Numbered from the stretch's first letter, positions 17,800 through 27,312 are shown. The stretch: DNA of 64,000 nt from Opitutales bacterium UBA5694 (GCA_002420185.1 DIHO01000014.1:1-64000), one strand, 5' to 3'. The notes: generated by a model not told the origin, from the letters alone. Program-made: numbers and translations.

Positions 17800-17983
17800 T
17801 TTTAGGAGTTTGCCTCGTAAGTTGAATTGTAGAGCCGACTACCCCTTGTCAGCCGCTTTAGTTAGTCCTTTATCGCTTGCTGCAGGGGTAGGGGTGATAA
17901 TAACCTAGATATCAGAAGAATTGTAAACCCAAGACGGGTGTTTTGACTTATGAACAAGAGCAAAAATTCTTTCCGAAGATATT

Positions 17984-18811
17984 GTGAATAATGGTGGATA
18001 TAAAGGACGTATCGCCCCGACTCCTACTGGTTTTATGCACAGAGGGCATGCGAAAACATTTCTCGCCGCTCAGAGGCGTGCGAGAGAGTGTGGGGGTCGG
18101 TTGATCCTGAGGGTGGAAGATCTTGATGGAGACCGGTGCAAACCAGAATTTACGGATGCTCTAGTAGAAGATTTGCTCTGGGCGGGATTGCGTTGGGATG
18201 AAGGTCCAGACCGCGGAGGACCCAGCGGCGAATACGTTCAAAGCAAGCGATCTGCGGTGTTCGTAGAGGCGTGGAGAGATCTCATATCGCAAGGTGCTAT
18301 TTTCCCTTGTGACTGCTCTAGAAAAGACGTTCTGTCGGCGGTTCAAGCGCCCCACGATGAGGGAGGTGAACCAGTGTATCCAGGGACCTGTCGGAATCGA
18401 TCAACGGCGTTTTGGTCTGAATCAGAAGCTTTGGAGTGGAATTGGAGAATGAGGGTACCCGATGGTGAGACGATTTCCTTTACGGACGAGAATCTTGGAA
18501 ACCTACGTTTTGTTACGGGGGTCGATTTTGGCGATTTCCTTGTATGGAGAAAAGATGGAATTCCGTCCTACGAACTGGCGGTGGTTGCTGATGATATCGC
18601 GATGGGTATCACGGAAGTGGTTCGAGGTGAGGACTTGCTTCTGTCGACCGCTCGTCAATTATTGATATACCGTGCTCTCGGAGTGACTCCTCCTGCTTTC
18701 TATCATTGTCCTTTAGTTCGTGATGCATCTGGAAATCGACTAGCAAAGAGAGACAAAGCTCAAAGTTTGAGGGAGTTGAGGGCCGGCGGAATGGATCCAA
18801 AGATGCTTTAG
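17984..18811 (+). CDS. gluQ: glutamyl-Q tRNA(Asp) synthetase-like protein
   Basis: A 275-residue truncated glutamyl-tRNA synthetase paralogue. It has the class I HIGH-type motif in APTPTGFMHRGHAKTF at residues 10-25 and a KMSKS-like motif in GNRLAKRDKAQSLRELRAGG near the C-terminus. The zinc-site pattern FPCDCSRKD...YPGTC is typical of GluQ. It lacks the anticodon-binding domains of GluRS. GluQ enzymes attach glutamate to the queuosine base of tRNA-Asp rather than charging a tRNA end. The start is GTG at 17984. The region 17800-17983 before it contains no other gene. It converges with the membrane protein gene that ends 1 base downstream. Confidence 0.88.
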   Translation: MNNGGYKGRIAPTPTGFMHRGHAKTFLAAQRRARECGGRLILRVEDLDGDRCKPEFTDALVEDLLWAGLRWDEGPDRGGPSGEYVQSKRSAVFVEAWRDLISQGAIFPCDCSRKDVLSAVQAPHDEGGEPVYPGTCRNRSTAFWSESEALEWNWRMRVPDGETISFTDENLGNLRFVTGVDFGDFLVWRKDGIPSYELAVVADDIAMGITEVVRGEDLLLSTARQLLIYRALGVTPPAFYHCPLVRDASGNRLAKRDKAQSLRELRAGGMDPKML

Positions 18812-18812
18812 C

Positions 18813-20432
18813 CTACTTGCTCTCTGGAATCGTTCGGATGAGGCGAAAATTGTAGTCAACGAGAGCGAAGCTTAGAGATCTGGGATCGCTTCCGATTTTT
18901 TCGGGAGGAGTCGGACTATAGAATCTGAGGGTGTTATTGCCGGGAATAAGGATGAGCGGGATTGTGTAGACGTCCCCGTAAAGCTCCTCGTTCTCCGCTT
19001 GCCAGATGAGCTCCCCATTGACTTCCAGAATGATGTCGCGAGGACTGATCGTCTTCGGAGTGAAACTGAATTCAACTTCTATACTTTGATTACGAGGGAC
19101 AAAGAATTCGGCAACGCTATCACCTTGAGACCATCTCCAATAGCGACTTTTCTTGCCCTCATTGATAGACCATCCATTCGTGAACTCCAGATATGAATAT
19201 TCGTTCGTTGAAGCGTCGTAGGCCAAATTTGACTCGTCGATCATTTCGAATCGCTCTTCAATGAGCCTCGGTTTGAACGAGCTAATTCCGACAAATGTCA
19301 ATGTATTAGCGAAAACTAGGATAGGGATAAGAAAGAGTTTTCTGGAAAATAGAATATTGAAAGCAATAGTCATCGGGAGGAGTAGGCGCGGGACGGCCTG
19401 AAGGCCTTCCCATACGGCGGGTCCCAGTACGAGCATCAGGATAGCGAATACAATGCCGATTCTTGACCAGATTGAATTCTTCTTCGGTCGCACTAAAAGA
19501 TAGATTCCCTGTACTAGAAGGCTGCCGAGGGTTGCTAAGGTCAAAAATGTTCCGGGAGGAAAGCCCTTGTCGCCCGCCACCTTAATTATGTTTAGAAAAG
19601 TCTCGAACGCTCCCACAAAAGGCAGGGTGAAATTTCGGGTGCTAATATTCTCAGAATTTCCGAATTGGCTCGAACTGAGTATGTAAGCGAACCAAAGGAG
19701 GAAGGGAAGGGTGGAAAGGGCCGCTTTGAGGATGAATTGAGAGTTAAGATTGGAGCGAAGCTTGCCCCGCCCAAGGAGGGTAACGACCGCAATGAGGTTG
19801 GTCTCTTTTCCGAGTCCGGCTAGTCCGAGAGTAGTGGCCGCTAACCATGAGCGTCTTGTTTCGATCAGAAAGGCTGCCAAAATTATGAGGAAAAGGCTGG
19901 GACCATCGAGGAGGGCCCGGCTAAAGCTGTTGACGAGTCCTAAAGTGAAGAAACAGGCGATGTAGCGAAAGGTGTTTTGGGCGTTTATGGGTGGCAGCCA
20001 GCGTAGAAGAAGGATTGCTGTGAGAAACCAGAAGATGGCGTTCTGGAATGAGTAGGCTTGTATTATCCACGAGGGATGACCAAGTCCAAGGCACCAGGCT
20101 GTCCAAGAAAACAGAATACGTCGCGCGCGATAGGTGTAGTTGTCAAGGGCTGTTTCGATCTCTGTTCCCCGTGCCAGAGGCTCCAGTGCCAACTGAGCGT
20201 AGAACTGGCCGTCGCCCCCGTCTTCATGAGTGTAGTGAGGGGTCTCTTTGAGCAGTTCAATCGATCTTTCTTGAAAATCATGATTGAACATGGGCAACAG
20301 CGAATAGCCATGGTTGTAGTGGTGATGCTGGTAGATCTTGAGTGCAAAGAAGACAAAAGCTGCGATATAGATTGATTTGTAGACTAGTCGCTTGAGCTGT
20401 TCCGGAGGGCCGTTGGTTGACGCATTTTCCAT
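18813..20432 (-). CDS. polytopic membrane protein, possible glycosyltransferase-like
   Basis: A 539-residue protein with an N-terminal membrane segment (about residues 19-36), a periplasmic-looking loop, some eight further hydrophobic helices between residues 110 and 400, and a C-terminal soluble beta-rich domain of about 140 residues. The first loop contains GGDGQFYAQLALEPL, a pattern seen in lipid-linked-sugar glycosyltransferases of the GT-C type, and the helices include GKETNL. I do not recognise a specific family, so a GT-C-like role is only a suggestion. It is the last gene of the minus-strand block after ybeY, with only 9 bases between them. Confidence 0.6.
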   Translation of the reverse strand: MENASTNGPPEQLKRLVYKSIYIAAFVFFALKIYQHHHYNHGYSLLPMFNHDFQERSIELLKETPHYTHEDGGDGQFYAQLALEPLARGTEIETALDNYTYRARRILFSWTAWCLGLGHPSWIIQAYSFQNAIFWFLTAILLLRWLPPINAQNTFRYIACFFTLGLVNSFSRALLDGPSLFLIILAAFLIETRRSWLAATTLGLAGLGKETNLIAVVTLLGRGKLRSNLNSQFILKAALSTLPFLLWFAYILSSSQFGNSENISTRNFTLPFVGAFETFLNIIKVAGDKGFPPGTFLTLATLGSLLVQGIYLLVRPKKNSIWSRIGIVFAILMLVLGPAVWEGLQAVPRLLLPMTIAFNILFSRKLFLIPILVFANTLTFVGISSFKPRLIEERFEMIDESNLAYDASTNEYSYLEFTNGWSINEGKKSRYWRWSQGDSVAEFFVPRNQSIEVEFSFTPKTISPRDIILEVNGELIWQAENEELYGDVYTIPLILIPGNNTLRFYSPTPPEKIGSDPRSLSFALVDYNFRLIRTIPESK

Positions 20433-20441
20433 CTAAAGTCT

Positions 20442-20921
20442 TTAAAGCCTCAGCGAGAAATTAGGCATTGCGCACTGTTCTACTAGCCTTTCCAGAGCGA
20501 CCTTTTCTGCGTTGCGCATTTCGATTTTGTCATCGTCCACGATATCTTTGAAACCGCATAGATGCAAATATCCATGGGTTAGATAGAGGGTTAGCTCTTC
20601 GGCGAAATTCTTATCGTTTTCCTTTGCGTAGCTTTGAGCTAAAGCGGGACAAACACAGATCTCGCCCGCCGTGCCGTTATCGGGGTCTCCTGAGAATGTG
20701 ATGACATCAGTCGGGGAATCGTTCTGCATGAATACGTCATGAATGCGAGATATCTCAATTTTGGATACGAAAGCGATCGAGATCTCCCCCGGCGGGGGAT
20801 CGAATCCACCAAATTCGTCTAGGATGGCGAACATTCGTTCAATTTCCTGATCGTTGAAGCTGAGAGCAGGGCAAAGGCTATTGACCGACACCCGCTTCGA
20901 CTCGTTCGGACTTTCGTTCAT
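20442..20921 (-). CDS. ybeY: endoribonuclease YbeY
   Basis: A 159-residue metal-dependent endoribonuclease needed for 16S rRNA 3' maturation and ribosome quality control. The core has VFMQNDSPTDVITFSGD and GEICVCPALA. The metal site LTHGYLHLCGFKD has the first two histidines, but the third ligand position of the usual HGxLHLxGyDH motif is Asp here, a variant also known in Bacteroidetes-type YbeY. The gene overlaps the end of pgpH by 44 bases, a common phoH-pgpH-ybeY arrangement. The N-terminal 25 residues are poorly conserved, so the start may lie a little downstream. Confidence 0.9.
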   Translation of the reverse strand: MNESPNESKRVSVNSLCPALSFNDQEIERMFAILDEFGGFDPPPGEISIAFVSKIEISRIHDVFMQNDSPTDVITFSGDPDNGTAGEICVCPALAQSYAKENDKNFAEELTLYLTHGYLHLCGFKDIVDDDKIEMRNAEKVALERLVEQCAMPNFSLRL

Positions 20922-23250
20922 GCGTTGTCTTTTTAGCGGATGTGTTATCCTGCTCTTTGGATCCAGGGTAAGCGATTCGTGTATGGAGCGAATTGATCAG
21001 AGTAAATATAAAACTCTCTTTGATTTTGGCGAGTTCCGCCATAGTGATCGCACATTCATCCAGTTGCCCGTCATCGATATTAGATTTGAAAATTCGTTCA
21101 ACCAGTTCCTCAATATTTTGGGGCGTCACTTTCGGCAGAGATCGGCTCGCGGCCTCGAGAGAGTCCGCAAGTAGTATAACCGCACTTTCCTTAAACCGTG
21201 GCTTGGGCCCGTCGTAGCGATAGGTCGATTCCAGAACTTTGCTTTTCCCTGATTCGTCTTCCCCCGCTTGCTGCACTGCTTTGTGGTAAAAGAAGCGTAT
21301 CAGGTTAGTTCCGTGATGCTGACGTATAACATCGATGATGGGACGGGGCAGCTTGAAGGTGAGTCCCAGATCCACACCCTCTTTGACATGGCTCTTTATC
21401 ACGAGAGCACTGAAGGAAGCCGTTTTTTCGTCATGTGGGTTGTGGCCATCTAGCTGGTTCTCGGTAAAGTACTCCGGCTTAATCATCTTTCCGATGTCGT
21501 GGAACATACAACTTACACGTGCGAGTAGGGCGTTGCCTTTGATAGCGTTGCAGGCATTTTCCGCCAAGTTGGCAACCATCAGACTATGATGCCAGGTTCC
21601 CGGAGCTTCAAGTTGCATGCGCCGTAGCAATGGGTGGTTGTAGTCACTTAACTCCAGTAGCGTGATGTTGGTTGTCCGCTTGAAAAGGGTCTCGAGAATG
21701 GGCAAGACTCCCACAATTACCACCCCCTGGAGGAGGCCGGTTATGGCGGCTGCGGATACTTGATGGAAAATTGTGGCTACCGGAAGACCGTCGGCCCAGT
21801 TGTAGAGGAATGTGAAGAGTGAGATGCAGAGGCCTCCCGCGAATCCTGCGGAAACGACGCGACCTCGTCTACGAATATTGCGACAAATGAAAATAGCGAC
21901 GCAAGAGGCTAGGAAAGTCATCACCATTAGCTCAAGCCGGTTGCCGAACATGACAGCGGAAAAGAGGCTAACGACCATGGCGGTCAAGAGTCCGGGACCA
22001 CTTCCCATTAGTATGGCAATAATCAACGGAGCGAGTGCTGTGGGAGTGATGTAGGGAAGGATCGCGGACAAACTACTGTCGTAAAGAAACTGATCGAGAT
22101 TGCCGAATTCGAAGCAAAGGCGCACGAGAGCCAGATTGCACACAACTACGAGGGCTAGCAGTCCGAGTCGGCCGTTGCTGAGCAGGGTAGCTCGGTCTTC
22201 GAGTCTAATATAGAACGTGGCGGCTGTGAGCATCGCCAATACCATCAACGCTCTACCGATTAACTGAAAGTCGATTGTGTCAACATCCTTTCCGTCAAGG
22301 TGGCGGATATATGCAAGGTGTTGTTCATATTGCTCCGGTATAACTCGGGTATTGGGCTCGATGATACTAGCGCCTTTTTCAACACGAACGATTACAGGTT
22401 GCAGGGACTCGAGCATCTTTTGCCGCAAAGCTAGAATCTCCGTTTCATCACGCTTGAAATTGGGACGCACGCCATCTCGGAAGAGCCTGCTAAAGGCGCT
22501 CGAAACTCTGGGAGGGACGTTTTCCGCATTCAGAGCGACCCGCAGCATGGTCAACGCATCGTCGGTAGATTCGATACGTCGCTGGCTTACTTCGTTGTCG
22601 GTTTTGAAGAGAGCGACCGAATCCTCGCCAAAATCGAAATTGGAATCCTCTTTGTCGTAGATCCCAATCTTATAGCTCTCTCTAAGGCTGATCAGGCCGG
22701 TTTCGATTAGGTCGCGGCGGGTTCGGGCATCAGAAAATTCTAGAATCGTGGTTAAGTCCGATGCCGAGAGCCGGTAGTTCCCCTTTTGGTTGAAAGTCTC
22801 TGTGATTTCCTGGATATAGCTTTGAGCTCCGCTAGCGGAGAGGTCTTGTTCCAACGTAGCGAATTTATCCATAGCCTCGAGCAGTTCATTTATATGAGTG
22901 CTAAAGGTTGTGAAATACTGCATGTCAGTACTGTAGACAGGAGGGACCTCGGTGAGGAGTTGCTCGCGCTTCCGTTCAGTCAGGATGGCACTTTGGTAAG
23001 TGAAGTCCTCTGAGGCGACGATACGTATGGTTGCCAACTGATTGGGGAGAAACTGAAACCCTGAGGGCTTTATGCCCATAAAGCTAGTCACGACGATTGA
23101 AGCTACGGTAATAGCGAAAATCGCGATGGATATAGCCCGGCTTTTTTCCAAAAAGATTAGGAAGGAAGAAGACGCCTCGGTTTTACGCTTCTTCCGTTTT
23201 TTTCGGAGGAATCGATTTAGAAGCGATCTGAACTGCTCAGAAAGAGGCAT
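20878..23250 (-). CDS. pgpH: 7TM-HD family cyclic-di-AMP phosphodiesterase (PgpH-like)
   Basis: A 790-residue membrane protein. It has a basic N-terminus, one membrane segment at about 38-60, and an extracytoplasmic 7TMR-HDED-type domain (about 60-330). A seven-helix 7TMR-HD region follows (about 335-510), then a cytoplasmic HD phosphohydrolase domain with PGTWHHSLMVANLAENACNA, CMFHDIGKMIKPEYF and IRQHHGT supplying the metal-binding His/Asp set. PgpH-type proteins hydrolyse cyclic di-AMP to pApA. The gene lies between phoH and ybeY on the same strand and overlaps ybeY, the conserved order in many bacteria. The second-messenger role is inferred from the family. Confidence 0.9.
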   Translation of the reverse strand: MPLSEQFRSLLNRFLRKKRKKRKTEASSSFLIFLEKSRAISIAIFAITVASIVVTSFMGIKPSGFQFLPNQLATIRIVASEDFTYQSAILTERKREQLLTEVPPVYSTDMQYFTTFSTHINELLEAMDKFATLEQDLSASGAQSYIQEITETFNQKGNYRLSASDLTTILEFSDARTRRDLIETGLISLRESYKIGIYDKEDSNFDFGEDSVALFKTDNEVSQRRIESTDDALTMLRVALNAENVPPRVSSAFSRLFRDGVRPNFKRDETEILALRQKMLESLQPVIVRVEKGASIIEPNTRVIPEQYEQHLAYIRHLDGKDVDTIDFQLIGRALMVLAMLTAATFYIRLEDRATLLSNGRLGLLALVVVCNLALVRLCFEFGNLDQFLYDSSLSAILPYITPTALAPLIIAILMGSGPGLLTAMVVSLFSAVMFGNRLELMVMTFLASCVAIFICRNIRRRGRVVSAGFAGGLCISLFTFLYNWADGLPVATIFHQVSAAAITGLLQGVVIVGVLPILETLFKRTTNITLLELSDYNHPLLRRMQLEAPGTWHHSLMVANLAENACNAIKGNALLARVSCMFHDIGKMIKPEYFTENQLDGHNPHDEKTASFSALVIKSHVKEGVDLGLTFKLPRPIIDVIRQHHGTNLIRFFYHKAVQQAGEDESGKSKVLESTYRYDGPKPRFKESAVILLADSLEAASRSLPKVTPQNIEELVERIFKSNIDDGQLDECAITMAELAKIKESFIFTLINSLHTRIAYPGSKEQDNTSAKKTTHERKSERVEAGVGQ

Positions 23251-23323
23251 GGAGGTTCGACGTAATAGAGTTGAAAAGATTCAATTTCAACGAGCGGTGC
23301 AACTTATTCTTGAGTGGTATTGC

Positions 23324-24286
23324 TCAAGCATCACTTGGATTTTGGTAGGCATCATAGGCTTCAACAATCTTTTGCACAAGGTGGTGACGGACCACATCGG
23401 ACGCTCCAAACTCATGGAAGCTTATGCCCTTCAGAGACTTGAGTATTTTTCTAATTTCTAGGAGACCGGATGTTTTGGAGCGGGGAATATCAATTTGAGT
23501 GATATCGCCGGTAATTACCATTTTACTTTCATTTCCCAAGCGAGTCAGAAACATCATCATCTGCGCAGGGGTGGTATTTTGGGCTTCATCCAAGATTATG
23601 AAGGAATCGCTCAGCGTCCTGCCTCTCATGTAGGCGAGGGGAGCGATTTCGATAACCCCCTTTTCTATGAGTTTGGCCACATCATCACGATCAATCATAT
23701 CGTAAAGTGCGTCGTATAAGGGTCTTAGGTAAGGGAGGATCTTCTCTTGCAGGTCACCGGGCAAGAATCCCAGTGTTTCCCCTGCTTCCACAGCAGGTCG
23801 ACTTAGAATAAGTCGCTTGATGCTGCCTTCCAGCAACTTAGCGACCGCCGCTGCCATAGCGAGGTAGGTCTTTCCCGTGCCCGCCGGTCCGATACCGAAG
23901 ACGATGTCATTTTCGAATATAGACTGGAGGTATTTCTTCTGTCCTAGCGTCCTAGGTACAATGGTCGAGCGGCGCGTCTGGATGACACAGCTTTTGTCAA
24001 ACAAAGTCTTCAGTTCCTCTTCTCGACCGGCAATGACCCCTTTAAGCACGTTCTTGAAGTCAGGGCTACGAATCTTTAGTCCTTGTGAGCGTGCATCTTG
24101 CAATAAGATCATGATTGCTTCTACCTTCTCGATTGCTTCTTCCTCGCCGTCGACTTGCAGCCAGCCATCTCGCGTTACGATGCGGACGCTAAGATGGGAT
24201 TCGATCATGCGAAGATTCTCCTCCCTGCTGCAGTAGAGCTGCGTCAGCTGCTTTGGATTTTCAAAATGTAGTTTCCGTGTACCCAT
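23324..24286 (-). CDS. phoH: PhoH-family ATPase
   Basis: A 320-residue cytoplasmic ATPase. After an N-terminal domain that resembles the KH-like part of PhoH proteins (about residues 20-85), the P-loop region has FGIGPAGTGKTYLAMAAAVA (about 130-150). The family motifs LSRPAVEAGETLGFLPGDLQ, FIILDEAQNTTPAQM (Walker B) and KMVITGDITQIDIPRS follow. PhoH proteins are linked to RNA metabolism. It follows the HIT gene by 29 bases and precedes pgpH by 73. The nearby ybeY fits the shared RNA-maturation theme. Confidence 0.94.
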   Translation of the reverse strand: MGTRKLHFENPKQLTQLYCSREENLRMIESHLSVRIVTRDGWLQVDGEEEAIEKVEAIMILLQDARSQGLKIRSPDFKNVLKGVIAGREEELKTLFDKSCVIQTRRSTIVPRTLGQKKYLQSIFENDIVFGIGPAGTGKTYLAMAAAVAKLLEGSIKRLILSRPAVEAGETLGFLPGDLQEKILPYLRPLYDALYDMIDRDDVAKLIEKGVIEIAPLAYMRGRTLSDSFIILDEAQNTTPAQMMMFLTRLGNESKMVITGDITQIDIPRSKTSGLLEIRKILKSLKGISFHEFGASDVVRHHLVQKIVEAYDAYQNPSDA

Positions 24287-24315
24287 AAAATATGGAAAGG
24301 ATGAGAAAATACTAC

Positions 24316-24807
24316 TTAGTCGAGCTTTTCACAAACTGATTTTAAATGTTCCCACATCGCCTCGAGGGCGTGGGGGAGGACGCGTGTGGAACCGACAACC
24401 GGCATGAAGTTAGTGTCACCTGTCCAACGGGGGACGACATGCTGATGTAGGTGTTTGGGAATGCCGGCTCCTCCTGCTTCGCCCAAATTCATGCCTATAT
24501 TGAATCCGTTCGGATTGAGAGCAGCTTTTAGAAGACGTTTTGCCTTCACAGTGGTTTCGAAAAAACAGACCCTTTCTTCAGGAGAAAGGTCCTCGATGTC
24601 TGGGACTTCCCGATAGGGGAGCACGAGGAGATGCCCAGCGTTGTAAGGATAGCGATTCATTAGAATGAAACTGAACTTTTCTTGGGACAAGATTAGCGAC
24701 GCCTTGTCGTCGTTCGACTTCGGTAGATCGACGAAGGGGCGTCGATCTTGAGGTGACTTCTCCTGAGTCACGTATTCCATTCGCCAGTAGGCGTGCAAGT
24801 TTTCCAT
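24316..24807 (-). CDS. HIT-family nucleotide hydrolase/phosphorylase-like protein
   Basis: A 163-residue HIT protein. It has NRYPYNAGHLLVLPYREV, typical of the AP4A-phosphorylase-like HIT branch, then FNIGMNLGEAGGAGIPKHLH and the histidine triad HLHQHVVPRW with the catalytic His. Members cleave Ap4A or nucleoside 5'-phosphate conjugates; the exact substrate is unknown. It is the first gene of the minus-strand block leading to phoH, pgpH and ybeY. It is divergent from waaA, about 105 bases apart, so the two promoters share this gap. Confidence 0.9.
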   Translation of the reverse strand: MENLHAYWRMEYVTQEKSPQDRRPFVDLPKSNDDKASLILSQEKFSFILMNRYPYNAGHLLVLPYREVPDIEDLSPEERVCFFETTVKAKRLLKAALNPNGFNIGMNLGEAGGAGIPKHLHQHVVPRWTGDTNFMPVVGSTRVLPHALEAMWEHLKSVCEKLD

Positions 24808-24913
24808 AGTGATTTGAAACGCTGGCGCCTGAGTTCGCGGGTGTCAAAGGCATCGTAGAGCGGATTTTTCGTCGGCAAAAGTCGACTATGAAGGGTAGAT
24901 TGGAAGGGATTGC

Positions 24914-26254
24914 TTGCGTTCGACGGGCAAAGGCGATTCTAACCGATTGTTGTTTATTTGGATTTACAGATTGATTTTTGTGCCCATCGCTCTCCTCCTA
25001 ACGCCGAGGTTTCTGCTCAAGATGAGAAGGCGGGGCGACTACAAGGGCACCTTGTCGAAGCGTCTTGGTATTGGAATTGAAGATTGGCCCCGAACTCCCG
25101 GAAAGTGTAGAGTGTGGATGCAGGCGGTTAGCCTTGGGGAAATACTTGTGATAGAAGGTCTATTGCGGAAATTGGCGGAAGATCCAAAAGTTGAATTGCT
25201 TCTGACGACCACGACAAGCACGGGATACCGATTGGCGAAAGAAAAGTATTCAGAAATTTGTGATAGGATCTATTATTTTCCCGTGGACTTCTGGCCCTTT
25301 GTTCGCAAGTTTTGGAATCGGATACGCCCGGACTTGGTGATTTGTGCGGAGACAGAGTTGTGGCCGGAGCATATGCAGCAAGCCGCAAACGCCGAAGTTC
25401 CAATGGTTTTAGTGAACGGCCGGCTTTCTGATCGATCGTTCAAGTACGCTAGAAAGCTCAGATGGGCCTACGGTAGGCATATGCTAATTTTAAGTAAGGT
25501 CATGGCTATTTCCAAGGAAGATTCAAGCCGGTTCATCGCCATGGGTGTTCCGTCTGATCGGGTTCTCGTATCGGGAAATTTGAAAATAGACGTATCCATT
25601 GATAAGATACTGGATGAGGTCAAAAAGCGTGAATTGAGAGCATTATTAGGGTTGGGTGATGGATTCGTGCTTCTAGGTTCATCCACGTGGCCTGGTGAGG
25701 AGGAAACACTGCTATCGATTTTTAGGGATTTGCGGGAGCGTCTACCGGAATGTAAACTGCTACTAGTGCCACGGCACGTGGAAAGGCGTAGTGAAATTCG
25801 GACGATGCTTGAGCAAAACGCTTCCGACCTGAGCTACCGTTTCAAATCGGAGAGTGATACTTTTGCTCCAGTGGACATTCTAGTGGCTGACACGAATGGA
25901 GAATTGCGGGTTTTGACCCAACTGTCGGATCTGGCTTTCATCGGTAAAAGTTTGCCTCCCTGCGGGGAAGGCCAAACCCCGATCGAGTGCGGGTTGCTTG
26001 GTGTTCCCGTGGTTTTTGGACCGGGAATGAGCAATTTTAAAAGTGTTTGCGAAGGAATGATCAAAATGGGGGCGGCAATTCAGCTATCGGATGTAGATTC
26101 CCTTCGAGAAGCGATTGAATCACTTGCACTGGATGAGGCAGCTCGCCAGGAGATGACGCGAAGACAGTCGAAATGGGCTGTAGCGAGCCGAGGCGCCCTA
26201 GAAAGGACGTTCGCAGCCATAGAGGGCTTCGTCCGAGGTGGTGACCCCGAATAG
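24914..26254 (+). CDS. waaA: 3-deoxy-D-manno-octulosonic acid transferase
   Basis: A 446-residue GT-B glycosyltransferase that adds Kdo to lipid A at the inner membrane. It has a membrane anchor near the N-terminus (LIFVPIALLL at about 19-28) and the KdtA pattern RLGIG...VWMQAVSLGEILVIEGLL. PDLVICAETELWPEHMQQA and VLVNGRLSDRSFKYARKLRW follow, and the C-terminal sugar-nucleotide domain has LLVPRHVERRSEI and GKSLPPCGEGQTPIECGLLG. The start is a TTG at 24914 or a nearby codon. It shows that the organism makes Kdo-containing LPS, in line with the msbA and Kdo-kinase-like genes further on. Confidence 0.92.
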   Translation: MRSTGKGDSNRLLFIWIYRLIFVPIALLLTPRFLLKMRRRGDYKGTLSKRLGIGIEDWPRTPGKCRVWMQAVSLGEILVIEGLLRKLAEDPKVELLLTTTTSTGYRLAKEKYSEICDRIYYFPVDFWPFVRKFWNRIRPDLVICAETELWPEHMQQAANAEVPMVLVNGRLSDRSFKYARKLRWAYGRHMLILSKVMAISKEDSSRFIAMGVPSDRVLVSGNLKIDVSIDKILDEVKKRELRALLGLGDGFVLLGSSTWPGEEETLLSIFRDLRERLPECKLLLVPRHVERRSEIRTMLEQNASDLSYRFKSESDTFAPVDILVADTNGELRVLTQLSDLAFIGKSLPPCGEGQTPIECGLLGVPVVFGPGMSNFKSVCEGMIKMGAAIQLSDVDSLREAIESLALDEAARQEMTRRQSKWAVASRGALERTFAAIEGFVRGGDPE

Positions 26255-26325
26255 GCTTAAATTTGGTCAATTCCCTACTCTCTCCGCTTGACAGTTAGCG
26301 GCCCCATTGGATTTATACGCGTATT

Positions 26326-26559
26326 ATGGCTGAAAAGGAAGAGAAGTGGGAAGACAACGTGCCAGGAAAATTTTATGTAGACGAACAGTGTATTGATTGC
26401 GATCTTTGTCGCGAAACTGCACCGGATTTCTACACACGCAACGACGACGAGGCATATTCCTACGTACACAACCAGCCGGAAACGCAGGAAGACGTCGATC
26501 TTTGTATGGAAGCACTGGAAGGCTGTCCGGTTGAAGCGATTGGAGACGACGGAGACTAA
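26326..26559 (+). CDS. 4Fe-4S ferredoxin
   Basis: A 77-residue acidic protein with a single-cluster ferredoxin pattern: YVDEQCIDCDLCRETAPDFY supplies the first three cysteines and LEGCPVEAIGDDG the fourth. This CxxCxxC...CP arrangement fits the small monocluster [4Fe-4S] ferredoxins with an acidic C-terminus. It would be a cytoplasmic electron carrier of unknown partner. The gene lies alone, 71 bases after waaA, and is followed by a decayed gene. Confidence 0.92.
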   Translation: MAEKEEKWEDNVPGKFYVDEQCIDCDLCRETAPDFYTRNDDEAYSYVHNQPETQEDVDLCMEALEGCPVEAIGDDGD

Positions 26560-26659
26560 GACCCTCGATCGCGTCAACCAGCCTTTTGAATAGTGGGTGC
26601 AACCCGGGAAGGGACGTGCTGTTTTGTGTGTAGGCGAACATCTCGGTATTGTTGAATCC

Positions 26660-27312
26660 CAAATTTTGTCAGAAATACGCTTTGAGATTCCTTCGGTAAG
26701 GACACCGACTATGAGGTGTCCGAAGAACATTTGGACGATGTAAAGGTCGATCTCGTAAGCAGTTCCGAGTGGATTTTCCAATCGGGTTGTCAAACGATCT
26801 CTTGGCCCAGATCGATGCGAGGCATCAGCGTGTCCAAGGCGAAAAAAAAGGGACTTCGTAGTGCTCCAGTCCTACAAGGACGAACTCGAGGGCGAGACCT
26901 CGCCTTACATGCAGTATGCTCCGAAGTTTGCAAAACTGGCCAGCGATTAAGGAGCCAGAGTGTTTCTCAATGAGACGACTCCGGCTATTCAAAACGCCCC
27001 CATGGCCCTAATAGGTTATCGTTGTCAAAGTGAATGTCCGGACTTGACCCTTAGATTTGTGAATGACGCTCATTTGAATCACAAGATGGCTTATCTCACG
27101 GCCGCGACGCTCTATGCGGCAATGTTCGAGAGAAGCCCAGAGAGTTTGTCAGTTGATTCAATTACAAACACACGCTTTTTCAAAGAGGCAATAAGTCGAG
27201 AGACCGTGATGAAAATTCCATTACACGTGTATTCTTGAAAAAGGACCGATCCGATCTTCAACCCATCGCCTGGGAGGGCTGCAGCGAATTTGAACGTATG
27301 CGGAGAAATTAG
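26660..27312 (+). pseudogene. SGNH/GDSL-type hydrolase pseudogene
   Basis: Coding traces lie in shifting plus-strand frames. They include DFVVLQSYKDELEGETSPYM (about 26853-26912), GARVFLNETTPAIQNAPMAL (about 26950-27010), LTLRFVNDAHLNHKMAYLTA with TLYAAMFERSPESL after it, and DLQPIAWEGCSEF ending in TAG at 27312. The D-A-H-x-N/H...AYLTAA...YA..F..SP pattern is that of the C-terminal catalytic Asp/His block of SGNH-like secreted hydrolases. At least three frameshifts or stops separate the pieces, so no functional product is expected. The family assignment is from these motifs only. Confidence 0.6.

Noticed and set aside
26275..26793. 172-codon minus-strand open frame
   Set aside because: It runs antisense to the ferredoxin gene and the adjoining wreck and has no recognisable domain.
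26716..26973. 85-codon plus-strand open frame
   Set aside because: It mixes frames of the SGNH-like wreck; the protein-like pieces lie in different phases, so the frame is not an intact gene.
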